Source: Bacteriovoracaceae bacterium (GTDB taxonomy: Bacteria > Bdellovibrionota > Bacteriovoracia > Bacteriovoracales > Bacteriovoracaceae). From it: a DNA stretch of 64,000 nucleotides. The translations under genes and the position numbers were made by a program. Of this stretch, positions 8,395 to 15,711 are shown piece after piece. Where the stretch lies: assembly GCA_013141065.1 (NCBI GenBank), contig JABFRR010000011.1, positions 62,001 through 126,000 of the forward strand. Direction: 5' to 3'. Positions within the stretch are counted from its first letter, which is position 1. Each line of letters begins with the position of its first letter. The notes under the pieces were generated by a model. It was given only the letters and a program-made list of their open reading frames with translations, was not told the origin of the DNA and searched no databases.

Positions 8395-9235
8395 GATACT
8401 CTTTGCTATGACTACAATTCTCTTAATGTCTTGTTCACGTTCTCCATTTCTCGACGATAAGATTTTAGGTGGAAAGGTAGTTTTAAAATCACAACTGAAT
8501 AAAGGATTCCGAGTCTATCAGGCAAATTGTCTTTCATGCCATGGAGAAAAAGGCGATGGAACAGGAATTACCTATCGGGCACTTGTTACCAAGCCCAGAA
8601 ATCTGACTCAAGGAATATATAAATTTGGACTAAGCTTAGATGGAGGTCTTCCAACAGATGAAGATTTTGCCAATATTTTAAATCATGGATTGAGAGGGAC
8701 TGCAATGCTTCCCTGGGGGCTTGATCCAGATGAAGTCTTTGCAGTTACTCAATATATAAAGACATTTGCACCTCAAGTCTGGGAGGGGAAAAACTATTTA
8801 GCTCCTCAAAGGCCAAAATTCTCAAAAGATCCGTTTCAATACACATATGAAGCTCAAGCAATCGAGAGAGGTAAAAATGTTTATCATCAAACAGCTCAAT
8901 GTTTTACTTGTCACAGGGCCTACTTATCTGTTGAAGAAATGAAAAGTATTACAGGTGACCAGACTATCAATGAGAAGTCTGATATTTTCCAAGTTAAGCC
9001 TCAATTAACATCTTATTTTTTGGGGAAGATGCAAGAGGATTTGCTACCGAATACTCCACCCGATTTTAAATATCACAACGTTCGCTCTGCTCGAAATGTT
9101 GAAGAGCTTTATCATAGAATCTATGTTGGTGTGAACGGTACGGCAATGCCACCTTGGAATGGGACTATTACAGATGACGAGATTTGGTCTGTCGCTTACT
9201 ACGTCGACTCTTTAATAAAAGAAAAAAAGTTTTAA
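8387..9235 (+). CDS. Diheme cytochrome c lipoprotein
   Basis: The start is the ATG at 8387, preceded by AAGGAT and overlapping the previous gene by 8 bp. The 282-aa product has a lipoprotein signal (MTTILLMSCS, lipid-modified Cys16) and two class I cytochrome c domains: CLSCH (48-52) with GTAMLPWG as distal Met region, and CFTCH (172-176) with GTAMPPWNG. Membrane-tethered diheme cytochromes commonly pass electrons between a donor and a membrane oxidase. Here it is the third gene of the oxidase-like operon and is probably its electron-input subunit, working with the cytochrome c fused to the first subunit. Confidence 0.9.
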   Translation: MNKILFAMTTILLMSCSRSPFLDDKILGGKVVLKSQLNKGFRVYQANCLSCHGEKGDGTGITYRALVTKPRNLTQGIYKFGLSLDGGLPTDEDFANILNHGLRGTAMLPWGLDPDEVFAVTQYIKTFAPQVWEGKNYLAPQRPKFSKDPFQYTYEAQAIERGKNVYHQTAQCFTCHRAYLSVEEMKSITGDQTINEKSDIFQVKPQLTSYFLGKMQEDLLPNTPPDFKYHNVRSARNVEELYHRIYVGVNGTAMPPWNGTITDDEIWSVAYYVDSLIKEKKF

Positions 9236-9242
9236 AGGACAA

Positions 9243-9273
9243 GCACTCGAAAATGTTTTAATTTTCCGAGTGC
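9243..9273. terminator. Probable bidirectional terminator between cytochrome c and PCu(A)C genes
   Basis: The hairpin arms GCACTCGAAAAT and ATTTTCCGAGTGC (one unpaired C) are separated by a short loop. The hairpin sits between two convergent genes, 7 bp after one stop and 8 bp before the other. A T-rich run follows on the plus strand. Confidence 0.7.
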
Positions 9274-9280
9274 AGTCTTT

Positions 9281-9700
9281 TTACATTTTCTCTACTTTTG
9301 CATCAACCGCAACAGTAGTCTTATTATCAAAAATCAAACTGATTTTATGCACGGCCCCTTCCTTTAAAGGATTTTTAAGCTTAAAAACCATGATGTGTAA
9401 TCCACCTGACTTCAATTCTGTCGTCTCATGTTGCTTTACTTCAATAGATTCAACTTTTCTCATGACCATCTTACCATTGGTCATTTCCATATTATGTAAT
9501 TCAAACTTTCCTGCAAAATCACCTTTAACATCAACAAGCTTCACATCCTTATCGGTATGATTTGTCATGTTCATAAAAATAGCTGTCATTGGAGTATTCG
9601 GAGGCGTAAGCCTAATTTTTGGATTTTCAATTTTTATTTTTCCTGCTGCAAATAAATTTAGAGAGAAAGCTAAAAGAAAAAATGAGAGAATGGTTTTCAT
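9281..9700 (-). CDS. Periplasmic copper chaperone, PCu(A)C family
   Basis: The start is the ATG at 9700 with AGGAG five bases upstream; the longer upstream frame overlaps the Sco gene and lacks a site. The 139-aa product has a signal peptide (to FAAG) and the PCu(A)C copper-binding pattern: H-N-M near ELHNMEM, a Met-rich GKMVMRKVESIEV segment, and GGLHIMVFKLK with the second His-x-Met pair. These proteins bind Cu(I) in the periplasm and hand it to Sco proteins and to CuA or CuB sites of oxidases. It lies 19 bp behind Sco1 in the same operon, the usual partnership. No heme-copper oxidase is encoded in this window, so the copper's target is elsewhere. Confidence 0.9.
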   Translation of the reverse strand: MKTILSFFLLAFSLNLFAAGKIKIENPKIRLTPPNTPMTAIFMNMTNHTDKDVKLVDVKGDFAGKFELHNMEMTNGKMVMRKVESIEVKQHETTELKSGGLHIMVFKLKNPLKEGAVHKISLIFDNKTTVAVDAKVEKM

Positions 9701-9719
9701 AAGGACTCCTATGTAAGAA

Positions 9720-10319
9720 TTATAATTTTTTATTAGACTCTTCAAATATTTTATTAAGCTGAGATAAAATAACAACCTTAGGTGAGCCATGATGGATAGG
9801 CTCTAACAATTTTCCTTCAGAGGATAACACAATAATATCGGTTGAATGATCTACGGTATAACCCATTTCCGATTTTAATGGGACTTTCATAAAAACAATT
9901 CCAAAATAACGAGTGAATAAATCTAATTCTTTCAATGTTAATGAAACTGGAATAGTTTTTGAGTCAAAAAATGAAGTATATGTTTTTAAGTCTTCAACCT
10001 TATCTCTCTCTGGATCTAGATCAACAAAAACAAAAGCAATTTGGTCTCGTCTTTCTTTTGGTAAATCTTTAAACACACTTGCCATAGTCCCTAAAGTTGT
10101 TGGGCACACATCTGGACAGCTCAAAAAACCAAAATATAGTAGAACAACTTTATGTTTATCTTTGAGCTCTTTAAGAGTAATTACCTCATTACCTGTGTTG
10201 AGCTTTAGTAAGAATGGATTGAACTCCCTTTCTTTTTTATTCATTAAATATGAAATAACGAGTAGGGCCATAAGCGCTATGACGCTTAGTGAATTTTTTG
10301 TAATTTCTTTAACGTTCAT
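9720..10319 (-). CDS. Sco1/SenC-family copper chaperone
   Basis: Protein of 199 aa with an N-terminal membrane anchor (about 10-26) and a thioredoxin-fold domain. C68 and C72 in SCPDVCPTT and H157 in VDHST are the Sco copper ligands, and FVDLDPERD is the conserved acidic loop. Sco proteins deliver copper to, or reduce disulfides in, CuA-type sites of terminal oxidases. It is the first gene of a two-gene minus-strand operon with PCu(A)C. The divergent intergenic region (10320-10498) has RegA-like boxes, so it is probably coregulated with the FixH-like operon. Confidence 0.93.
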   Translation of the reverse strand: MNVKEITKNSLSVIALMALLVISYLMNKKEREFNPFLLKLNTGNEVITLKELKDKHKVVLLYFGFLSCPDVCPTTLGTMASVFKDLPKERRDQIAFVFVDLDPERDKVEDLKTYTSFFDSKTIPVSLTLKELDLFTRYFGIVFMKVPLKSEMGYTVDHSTDIIVLSSEGKLLEPIHHGSPKVVILSQLNKIFEESNKKL

Positions 10320-10371
10320 GCTAGCTAACCTCTGCTTCAGGCCATTTTAACACCTTAATTCAGTTATAGAA

Positions 10372-10440
10372 TGCAACTTTTTGTAGCAGTAAGTACAGTA
10401 AACATAAAAAATTGAGTCTCGCATGCATTAATATGTTGCA
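10372..10440. promoter_or_regulatory. RegA/PrrA-box-like sites in the Sco / FixH-like divergent promoter
   Basis: Two inverted repeats with 5-base spacers, TGCAAC-TTTTT-GTAGCA (10372-10388) and TGCATT-AATAT-GTTGCA (10424-10440), plus an isolated half-site TGCGAC at 10452-10457. The first lies 53 bp upstream of the Sco start, the second 59 bp upstream of the FixH-like start, a symmetrical arrangement that fits control of both directions. Confidence 0.6.
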
Positions 10441-10498
10441 GGTACATTTCATGCGACTTGTTTTATAAAGATCGAATAAAATATTAAAGGAGTCGAGC

Positions 10499-10885
10499 TT
10501 GAAGATATTGCTGTTTGCATTTTCACTAATGGGGTTTATCGGACTAGTCGAAGCTTGTGAACCGAACGAAATCGCATTTCCTAAAAGCAAAGTATGTTCA
10601 AAGTTAACATGGATAACAGGGCCATCTATTAACCAATTCAATAGTGCAACTGTTCAGTTAAGTGAAACCAGCTTAAAATTAAATGTTACTCCATGGATGG
10701 TGATGATGGGTGGCCATGAGCACGGATCAAGACCAGTCATTATAAATGAAGTTTCTCCAAGTGATTATTTAATTGAAAAAATATATTTCATGGGTGGAAT
10801 GCAAGGCAGTTGGTTTTTAAAGTTTCAGCTTATCAATGATAAAAAAGAAATTGTCGAAGAAGTTCGTTCATTGGTTTCATTATAA
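10499..10885 (+). CDS. FixH/YtkA-like exported protein (copy 1)
   Basis: Starts with TTG, preceded by AAAGGAG at a good distance; no in-frame ATG fits. The 128-aa product has a signal peptide (to VEA) and a small beta-sandwich-like domain with MVMMGGHEHGSRP and IYFMGGMQGSWFLKF. These blocks match the two other FixH/YtkA-like proteins of this operon (MPxMxHGSSP followed by MxGxW). FixH-type proteins are accessory to cytochrome oxidase and copper-transport systems; the conserved Met and His residues may bind copper. First gene of a five-gene operon divergent from Sco1. Confidence 0.7.
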   Translation: MKILLFAFSLMGFIGLVEACEPNEIAFPKSKVCSKLTWITGPSINQFNSATVQLSETSLKLNVTPWMVMMGGHEHGSRPVIINEVSPSDYLIEKIYFMGGMQGSWFLKFQLINDKKEIVEEVRSLVSL

Positions 10886-11431
10886 ATGAAAAAATTAGTT
10901 TTTTTATCATTTTTACTTTTCCTTCAAACACAATTTACCTTTGCATCAGAAAAGGTAAATCTCCCGTCACTGATAGTTTCTCCTGAAAATAAAGAATTAA
11001 ATATAAATGAAATTAGAAAAATTAAAGTTCTCATTTTTATTAGCAAAACCTGTCCATGTACACAACAAAACATTCCATACATAAATGAGCTTGCAAAAGA
11101 TTTTCCTAATATTGATTTCATCGGCATTCACTCTGTTAAAACGACAACACAAAAAGACATAGATGATATTTTATCTCAGCATCATCCAAAGTTTTCTATT
11201 GTTAATGATAAGGATTTAAAAATTGCAAATATTTTGAAGGCCAACAGAACTCCTCAAGCCATTATCTTGAACGACAAAAATGAAGTTTTATATAATGGTG
11301 GCATAACAAATAGGACCAATCCAAAAAATGCCGACAAGCTCTATTTAAAAAATGCACTAGCTGAAATTGCAAACAACAAAGAAGTTACTGAAAAAGAAAC
11401 AAGGTCATTAGGATGCGTTATTATTCGATAA
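10886..11431 (+). CDS. Exported thioredoxin-fold protein with CPC motif
   Basis: Protein of 181 aa that starts immediately after the previous stop. It has a signal peptide (to FAS) and a peroxiredoxin/TlpA-like fold: FISKTCPCTQQNIPYINEL is the active-site region with C-P-C, NRTPQAIIL supplies the cis-proline, and the C-terminus ends TRSLGCVII. The CPCxxQ site is unusual compared with CxxC of TlpA and CxxxC of Sco. In this operon it may reduce or metallate a Cys-containing copper site in the periplasm, comparable to Sco/TlpA, but the exact reaction is unknown. It overlaps the next gene by 19 bp. Confidence 0.75.
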   Translation: MKKLVFLSFLLFLQTQFTFASEKVNLPSLIVSPENKELNINEIRKIKVLIFISKTCPCTQQNIPYINELAKDFPNIDFIGIHSVKTTTQKDIDDILSQHHPKFSIVNDKDLKIANILKANRTPQAIILNDKNEVLYNGGITNRTNPKNADKLYLKNALAEIANNKEVTEKETRSLGCVIIR

Positions 11432-11835
11432 TATTATTGGTCTGCTTGCTTACAGGTTGTGGAAAATCACCTCTTTTTAACAAAGTGACTAAAACGGCTG
11501 GTGAAATTTCTGGCAATATTCTGTTAAGTGAAAATTTTCCTATGAAGAACATTGAATTCTCTCTTAATTGGAAAACTCCTCCCAGCCTTGAAGAGTTAGG
11601 CGTTTTTGAGATTGAATTAAAAGAGCCACTCGCTCCCAATCTTTCGATAAATGCTTTTATCTGGATGCCTGAAATGGGTCATGGCTCTTCTCCAATCGAA
11701 GTAATAAAAAGTAGTGATCTAAACTATGTTTTCAGTGAAGTCGCATTTATCATGCCAGGTCTTTGGGTTCTTCATGTTGAAATACTAGAAAATAATAAAG
11801 TGGTTGATAAATGGCAAAAATCTATAGTTCTTTAA
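11413..11835 (+). CDS. FixH/YtkA-like lipoprotein (copy 2)
   Basis: Protein of 140 aa with a lipoprotein signal (LVCLLTGCGKS, lipid-modified Cys16). The mature domain shows WMPEMGHGSSP and VAFIMPGLWVLHVEI, the same two blocks as the flanking paralogues. It overlaps both neighbours (19 and 25 bp), indicating translational coupling. A membrane-tethered accessory for copper or oxidase assembly is likely from family and context. Confidence 0.72.
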   Translation: MRYYSIILLVCLLTGCGKSPLFNKVTKTAGEISGNILLSENFPMKNIEFSLNWKTPPSLEELGVFEIELKEPLAPNLSINAFIWMPEMGHGSSPIEVIKSSDLNYVFSEVAFIMPGLWVLHVEILENNKVVDKWQKSIVL

Positions 11836-12680
11836 TTTTATTTTTATTTTCAAATCTCACCTATGCAGCTTCATGCTGTGGTGGAGGGCAGTCTGCTTCT
11901 TCGGTTATGATAGCAGATCACTTACAGGAATGGACAATCTCCACAAATTTCCGTGATGACTTGGGACAAACTAATAATGAAGGCCTTGCATTAATGGATG
12001 GTGAACAAAATAAAGACCAAACTTTTACAAGTGCAATTGAATATAAAAAATTATTAAGCGCCCGAACTCAAGGCAATGTTAGTGTCAACTATATACAAAA
12101 AGAAGCAAAACGATTGGGAAAAAATGAAACAAATGGTGGATTTGGCGATTTGGCCCTAGGTTCCTTTTATGAGGCATTAACAAATTATAATTATATTCCA
12201 CTTGCCCCTAGAATCTTCACCGGCATTAAAATAATTATTCCTTTTGGCGAAAATAATTTTAATTCAAAAAAAGAACTAAGAACTGACATAAGAGGCACAG
12301 GCTTTTACAAAATAGATCTTCCAATTGTTGGTGTAGTAAACGCTTGGAAGTTTAGCATTTCCCCTCAATACCTACCTGATCAAAAAAATCTTTCTTCTAC
12401 TTATGCCTTCGCGACAGCAGGCACTTATACATATTCGGTCACTGAAGAAATCGATATTTCTGGAACTCTACAATGGAGTTACCTAGCGAAAAAAAAGTAT
12501 CAAAATCAATCTCTGATTGCCGGTCAATATTGGGAAGTAAGTATCTCACCTTCATGGATGTTATCTAAAAATAATTCATTAAATTTAAATTATAGTGATT
12601 CTACTTTATTAGGTATAAGTAGAAACTCTGCTCTTTATAGGTCTGTTTCATTGGGTATGACTTGGTCTGAATTGCTTTAA
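11811..12680 (+). CDS. Outer-membrane beta-barrel protein with N-terminal SCCGGG motif
   Basis: Protein of 289 aa. After the signal peptide the mature N-terminus reads SCCGGGQS, two adjacent cysteines followed by glycines, which could bind metal or anchor a ligand. The rest is alternating beta strands typical of a 12-14-stranded porin-like barrel, ending in an aromatic strand (SVSLGMTWSELL). It resembles the MetA-pathway/phenol-degradation type of outer-membrane proteins in pattern only. Sitting between two FixH-like genes, it may be an outer-membrane channel for copper; that is inference. Confidence 0.65.
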   Translation: MAKIYSSLILFLFSNLTYAASCCGGGQSASSVMIADHLQEWTISTNFRDDLGQTNNEGLALMDGEQNKDQTFTSAIEYKKLLSARTQGNVSVNYIQKEAKRLGKNETNGGFGDLALGSFYEALTNYNYIPLAPRIFTGIKIIIPFGENNFNSKKELRTDIRGTGFYKIDLPIVGVVNAWKFSISPQYLPDQKNLSSTYAFATAGTYTYSVTEEIDISGTLQWSYLAKKKYQNQSLIAGQYWEVSISPSWMLSKNNSLNLNYSDSTLLGISRNSALYRSVSLGMTWSELL

Positions 12681-12699
12681 ATAATATTAGGAGATTTTT

Positions 12700-13161
12700 A
12701 TGAAAAAACTAGCGACACTTATCTCAATCTGTATTCTCTCTATCTTATCGTCTACTTTTGTATTTGCACATGACGATCATCCTACACCTGCCGCACACTT
12801 AACATATAAGAAGGGATCGTTGCATATTCATGCTGATTTTCTTAAAACTCCAATCACAGGAGAAGAGGCCTTCCTAAAGCTAGAAGCACGTGATGGTAAG
12901 ACACACAAACTTATTGATATTCAAGACGATATTGATGTTGATTTATGGATGCCTGATATGAACCACGGCTCATCTCCTACATTAGTTGAGCGAGCTATCG
13001 ATAACCAAGGTAATCCAATCACTGGTACTTTTATCGCTAAAAGTCTATACTTCGTAATGGCCGGGACTTGGGATGTAAAAGTCACTCTGAAAGATTCAAG
13101 TAATGTTTCTGAAACAAAAAAATTCTCGCTTAAGATTAGCGGATCTGGACACGATCATTAG
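12700..13161 (+). CDS. FixH/YtkA-like exported protein (copy 3)
   Basis: Protein of 153 aa with AGGAG upstream, a signal peptide (to FVFA) and His-rich ends (HDDHPTPAAH at the mature start and SGHDH at the C-terminus). The domain contains LWMPDMNHGSSP and LYFVMAGTWDVKVTL, the best match to the FixH/YtkA pattern among the three copies. The His clusters suggest metal binding. Last gene of the operon; a terminator hairpin follows. Confidence 0.75.
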   Translation: MKKLATLISICILSILSSTFVFAHDDHPTPAAHLTYKKGSLHIHADFLKTPITGEEAFLKLEARDGKTHKLIDIQDDIDVDLWMPDMNHGSSPTLVERAIDNQGNPITGTFIAKSLYFVMAGTWDVKVTLKDSSNVSETKKFSLKISGSGHDH

Positions 13162-13186
13162 TCTCTTAACTTATTGAGAAAAAAAG

Positions 13187-13213
13187 TTGGCTTCGTAATA
13201 ACGTCGAAGCCAA
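13187..13213 (+). terminator. Rho-independent terminator after the FixH-like operon
   Basis: Stem TTGGCTTCG / CGAAGCCAA with a 9-base loop, 26 bp after the last stop, followed by a T-rich stretch (TTCATTTCTTT). The rest of the gap up to 13339 holds no gene that I can see. Confidence 0.75.
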
Positions 13214-13339
13214 TTCATTTCTTTGCATCATGTTGCGGTAAATAGTTTCTAGTATCTGACATTCTTATCTTCTGATGAGAACGTAATCACTTTTTAATTT
13301 AAAAGAATTTTCAAGTTCAGTGTTTTACTCAAGTATAAT

Positions 13340-14194
13340 CTAATCTCTTAAAATTATTTTATAGTTTTTCAATCTATCCGTAGGAGTTAGAAGTACCTTA
13401 GTCATCGCTGAAAAATGCCCACCATACACCAAATCAAAATCCAAAGTAAGAATTGTCTCTATAGTAGTATGATTGGCCATATTTAATATCATTGCATCTG
13501 AGTAACCCATTCCTGTTTCACCACAAATTTGAGTTGCCATTCTCCATTCAACATCTTTTTTTATAAAATACTTCTGAGAAACATCATCTCTGGATGTGAG
13601 GTAATGGCAAAGCTCATCTAGGAGTTTTTCATAAGAGTGCATTCTTTCCATAAGCATTACAGAACAAAAAGCCAGCCACCCTTTTTCCTCTTGGACATTT
13701 CTTGCTCTGAAAGATTTTTTTATCGATTTAATTTCTGAATCTTTAAAATAATTAGCGTCAATCGAAAACCCTTCAATATCCATTTCAGTAGTATCTACGC
13801 TTTGAGACTCAAGAACCTTTTCAAATTGTACCTGCTTCTCTACTTCTCTCTTTTGGCGAAGGTTTCTGTTGCGAATTTGATTTTCAATTTCTTGTTTGAC
13901 TGTATCTGAAATAATTTTTTGCGTTTTATTTATTTTATATAACTGAAGAATTGCTTCGGTTATAGTCTTTCTCCGATAATATTCTAAAAATTCTGCCTTC
14001 GTAGTTACTGAAGTAAACAAAGAAACATTTTTTGTTATTTTATTCAATCCTCCAAAGAATTCTCGAATAGTATCGTGATCTTTATGATTCTTATCTCTGT
14101 AAGCAATAATAACATTGGCATCTAAAATTAATTGAACTTCCTGTTCCTTTTGCAACTTCTTTAAAAATTCTCTAAACCCTATCCGATTCACCAT
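13340..14194 (-). CDS. PIN-domain protein with large internal insertion
   Basis: The ATG at 14194 is preferred over one at 14203 because AAAGGA lies about ten bases before it. The product is 284 aa. PIN-type acidic residues are visible: D in LILDANVIIAYRD near the N-terminus, E in TTKAEFLEYY, and two C-terminal acids in GYSDAMILNMA and LTLDFDLVYGG. Between them is a charged helical insertion of about 120 residues, so the protein is roughly twice the size of VapC toxins. PIN proteins are Mg-dependent RNases. The gene overlaps a small acidic-protein gene by 23 bp, an arrangement seen in toxin-antitoxin pairs, but the size argues for a different PIN branch. Confidence 0.65.
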   Translation of the reverse strand: MVNRIGFREFLKKLQKEQEVQLILDANVIIAYRDKNHKDHDTIREFFGGLNKITKNVSLFTSVTTKAEFLEYYRRKTITEAILQLYKINKTQKIISDTVKQEIENQIRNRNLRQKREVEKQVQFEKVLESQSVDTTEMDIEGFSIDANYFKDSEIKSIKKSFRARNVQEEKGWLAFCSVMLMERMHSYEKLLDELCHYLTSRDDVSQKYFIKKDVEWRMATQICGETGMGYSDAMILNMANHTTIETILTLDFDLVYGGHFSAMTKVLLTPTDRLKNYKIILRD

Positions 14195-14396
14195 TTTCAG
14201 CATTTCCTTTATCAGTGTTTATGAAACTGTCGTCAAATCCCTTAGCAACTTTTTCATTTTCATCGTTTTCTAAATCTTCTGATTCAATTTCTTCTTTAAA
14301 ATAATCTCGTAGTGTATCAGCAAGTTCATCAGTAATTTCGATTTCTTCTAAGCGATCCATATCTTCCATTATATCGATTATTGATCTTCTATTCAT
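14172..14396 (-). CDS. Small acidic protein upstream of the PIN gene
   Basis: The ATG at 14396 follows GGAGCTGATT. The 74-aa product is very acidic (many Glu and Asp in DYFKEEIESEDLENDENE) with a predicted helical N-terminal half. It overlaps the PIN gene, so the two are translationally coupled. It could be an antitoxin or an RNA-mimicking partner of the PIN protein; I recognise no DNA-binding domain. Function unknown. Confidence 0.55.
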   Translation of the reverse strand: MNRRSIIDIMEDMDRLEEIEITDELADTLRDYFKEEIESEDLENDENEKVAKGFDDSFINTDKGNAENGESDRV

Positions 14397-14471
14397 AATC
14401 AGCTCCAGGTTTGTTTTTTCAAACATATCACATAAACAGATGATCTTAACATCTTGTAATTACTCGCATTG

Positions 14472-14543
14472 CTATCCACCAGAACCCTCTCCTGACATTG
14501 CTCTACCGCCCCCAGATCCATCCCCAAAAAGCTTAATTTTCAT
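14472..14543 (-). CDS. 23-aa Gly/Ser-rich peptide gene coupled to an MFS transporter
   Basis: A 24-codon reading frame starts with ATG at 14543, preceded by AAGGAG at an eight-base distance. That ribosome site begins directly at the stop codon of the MFS gene, only 13 bp away. The peptide MKIKLFGDGSGGGRAMSGEG plus SGG has a short basic-hydrophobic N-terminus and a tail dominated by Gly and Ser. The strong ribosome site and placement support real translation. No modifying enzyme (radical SAM, YcaO, LanB) is adjacent. It could be an exported peptide, signal or precursor carried by the MFS protein, or a small regulatory peptide. Confidence 0.5.
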   Translation of the reverse strand: MKIKLFGDGSGGGRAMSGEGSGG

Positions 14544-14556
14544 GTGCTTTCTCCTT

Positions 14557-15711
14557 TTAAAAAACTACAAACAAAACAGATAATAAAAATGCACCTACTG
14601 AAATCCACCACGCATGACTTGCAGAGAGTCCATCAATCCACGAACTACTTATAAAATAACTTATAGCTATCATGGCCTCTACTGAAAAATTCATCATAGA
14701 TAAACCAGTTGATCGAATATCATCAGGAAAAGAATCGTGTTGAATCGCTTGTGTTGCAGGAAGAAATACTCCTCGTGCTCCTGCCATCATCCAAACGCCA
14801 ATTAACCCAAAATGAACATTGCTCGTTACTGCACAAATACTCGCTCCAAGTCCCATTACTAAAAGTGACGCTTGAATTCTCGGCATAAAAGAAGTTGGCT
14901 TAATTTTTTTAGAGTAATAATGATTAACTGCATATCTTGATAGATATGACCCAGTAGCTAGTGCTGAAAACCACAAATCACTGCCACCTAAACTTTTAAT
15001 CCAAGGTAGCCATAGTATCCCAAGAATTGATTCGATTTGATTTAACATTCTTACTGGTAGAAGAATTTTCAATTCATAATTCTTAGAAATGTATTTCAAT
15101 CCTGAAAAAGCTTGGGCCATGAACTCACTAATTTTTTTATGAGATTTTTTAACTTGTTCTTCGTGTACCGAAACGAGAACAAACAAAACTGAAATAAGAT
15201 AAATCATTCCTGCAACCGCGAAAGACTTTAGCCCTAGCCATTTTGAAAGAAAACCAACAGAGGCACTTGCCAATATATAACTAGCAACTGATGTCTTTTC
15301 AATTATGGAAAAGTACTTATTCGAATCAAATGCACTAACCTCTTCGCTCTTAGCATTTGAATAAAGCAGAGCTGAAAGTGCCCCTGATATAAAACTAGAG
15401 CCTATTCCATAAACTACAAATGAAGTGATTACTACAATTGGACCTTTGTCAGATAAAAGGAACAAGAATAAGGAAAAAGTTTGAATCAAACCACCGATGA
15501 TAGTTGATTTTTTAGTACCGAATAAATCGGCCCAAATACCAGTAGGTATTTCAAACAATGCCAGGACGACATAAAGAAAGCCGTAACCAATAGAGATAGT
15601 TTTGAAGCTTACTCCGGCATTATAAAGAACGGGAGAGGCAGCGATACTAAATAGCATCGCCCCATAGCCTCTAAGCCCTAAAACTAATCTAGATTTGCTA
15701 GTAGAATTCAT
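14557..15711 (-). CDS. Major facilitator superfamily transporter
   Basis: Protein of about 384 aa with 11-12 membrane helices and the MFS motif-A-like loop GIWADLFGTKKS between helices 2 and 3, typical of drug or metabolite exporters. I chose the ATG at 15711 (MNSTSKSRLVLGLRGYG) because it begins just before helix 1; an in-frame GTG at 15792 would add 27 charged residues but overlaps the opposite gene. The substrate cannot be read from the sequence. It is followed at 13 bp by a small Gly-rich peptide gene, which could be its cargo. Confidence 0.8.
   Translation of the reverse strand: MNSTSKSRLVLGLRGYGAMLFSIAASPVLYNAGVSFKTISIGYGFLYVVLALFEIPTGIWADLFGTKKSTIIGGLIQTFSLFLFLLSDKGPIVVITSFVVYGIGSSFISGALSALLYSNAKSEEVSAFDSNKYFSIIEKTSVASYILASASVGFLSKWLGLKSFAVAGMIYLISVLFVLVSVHEEQVKKSHKKISEFMAQAFSGLKYISKNYELKILLPVRMLNQIESILGILWLPWIKSLGGSDLWFSALATGSYLSRYAVNHYYSKKIKPTSFMPRIQASLLVMGLGASICAVTSNVHFGLIGVWMMAGARGVFLPATQAIQHDSFPDDIRSTGLSMMNFSVEAMIAISYFISSSWIDGLSASHAWWISVGAFLLSVLFVVF

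Noticed and set aside
13222-13237. TTGCATC-AT-GTTGCG resembling a RegA box
   Set aside because: The spacer is only 2-3 bases and no gene starts nearby; it lies just behind the terminator of the FixH-like operon.
14177-14260. Possible alternative small frame between PIN and acidic genes
   Set aside because: It is the overlap of the two real frames and has no ribosome site of its own.
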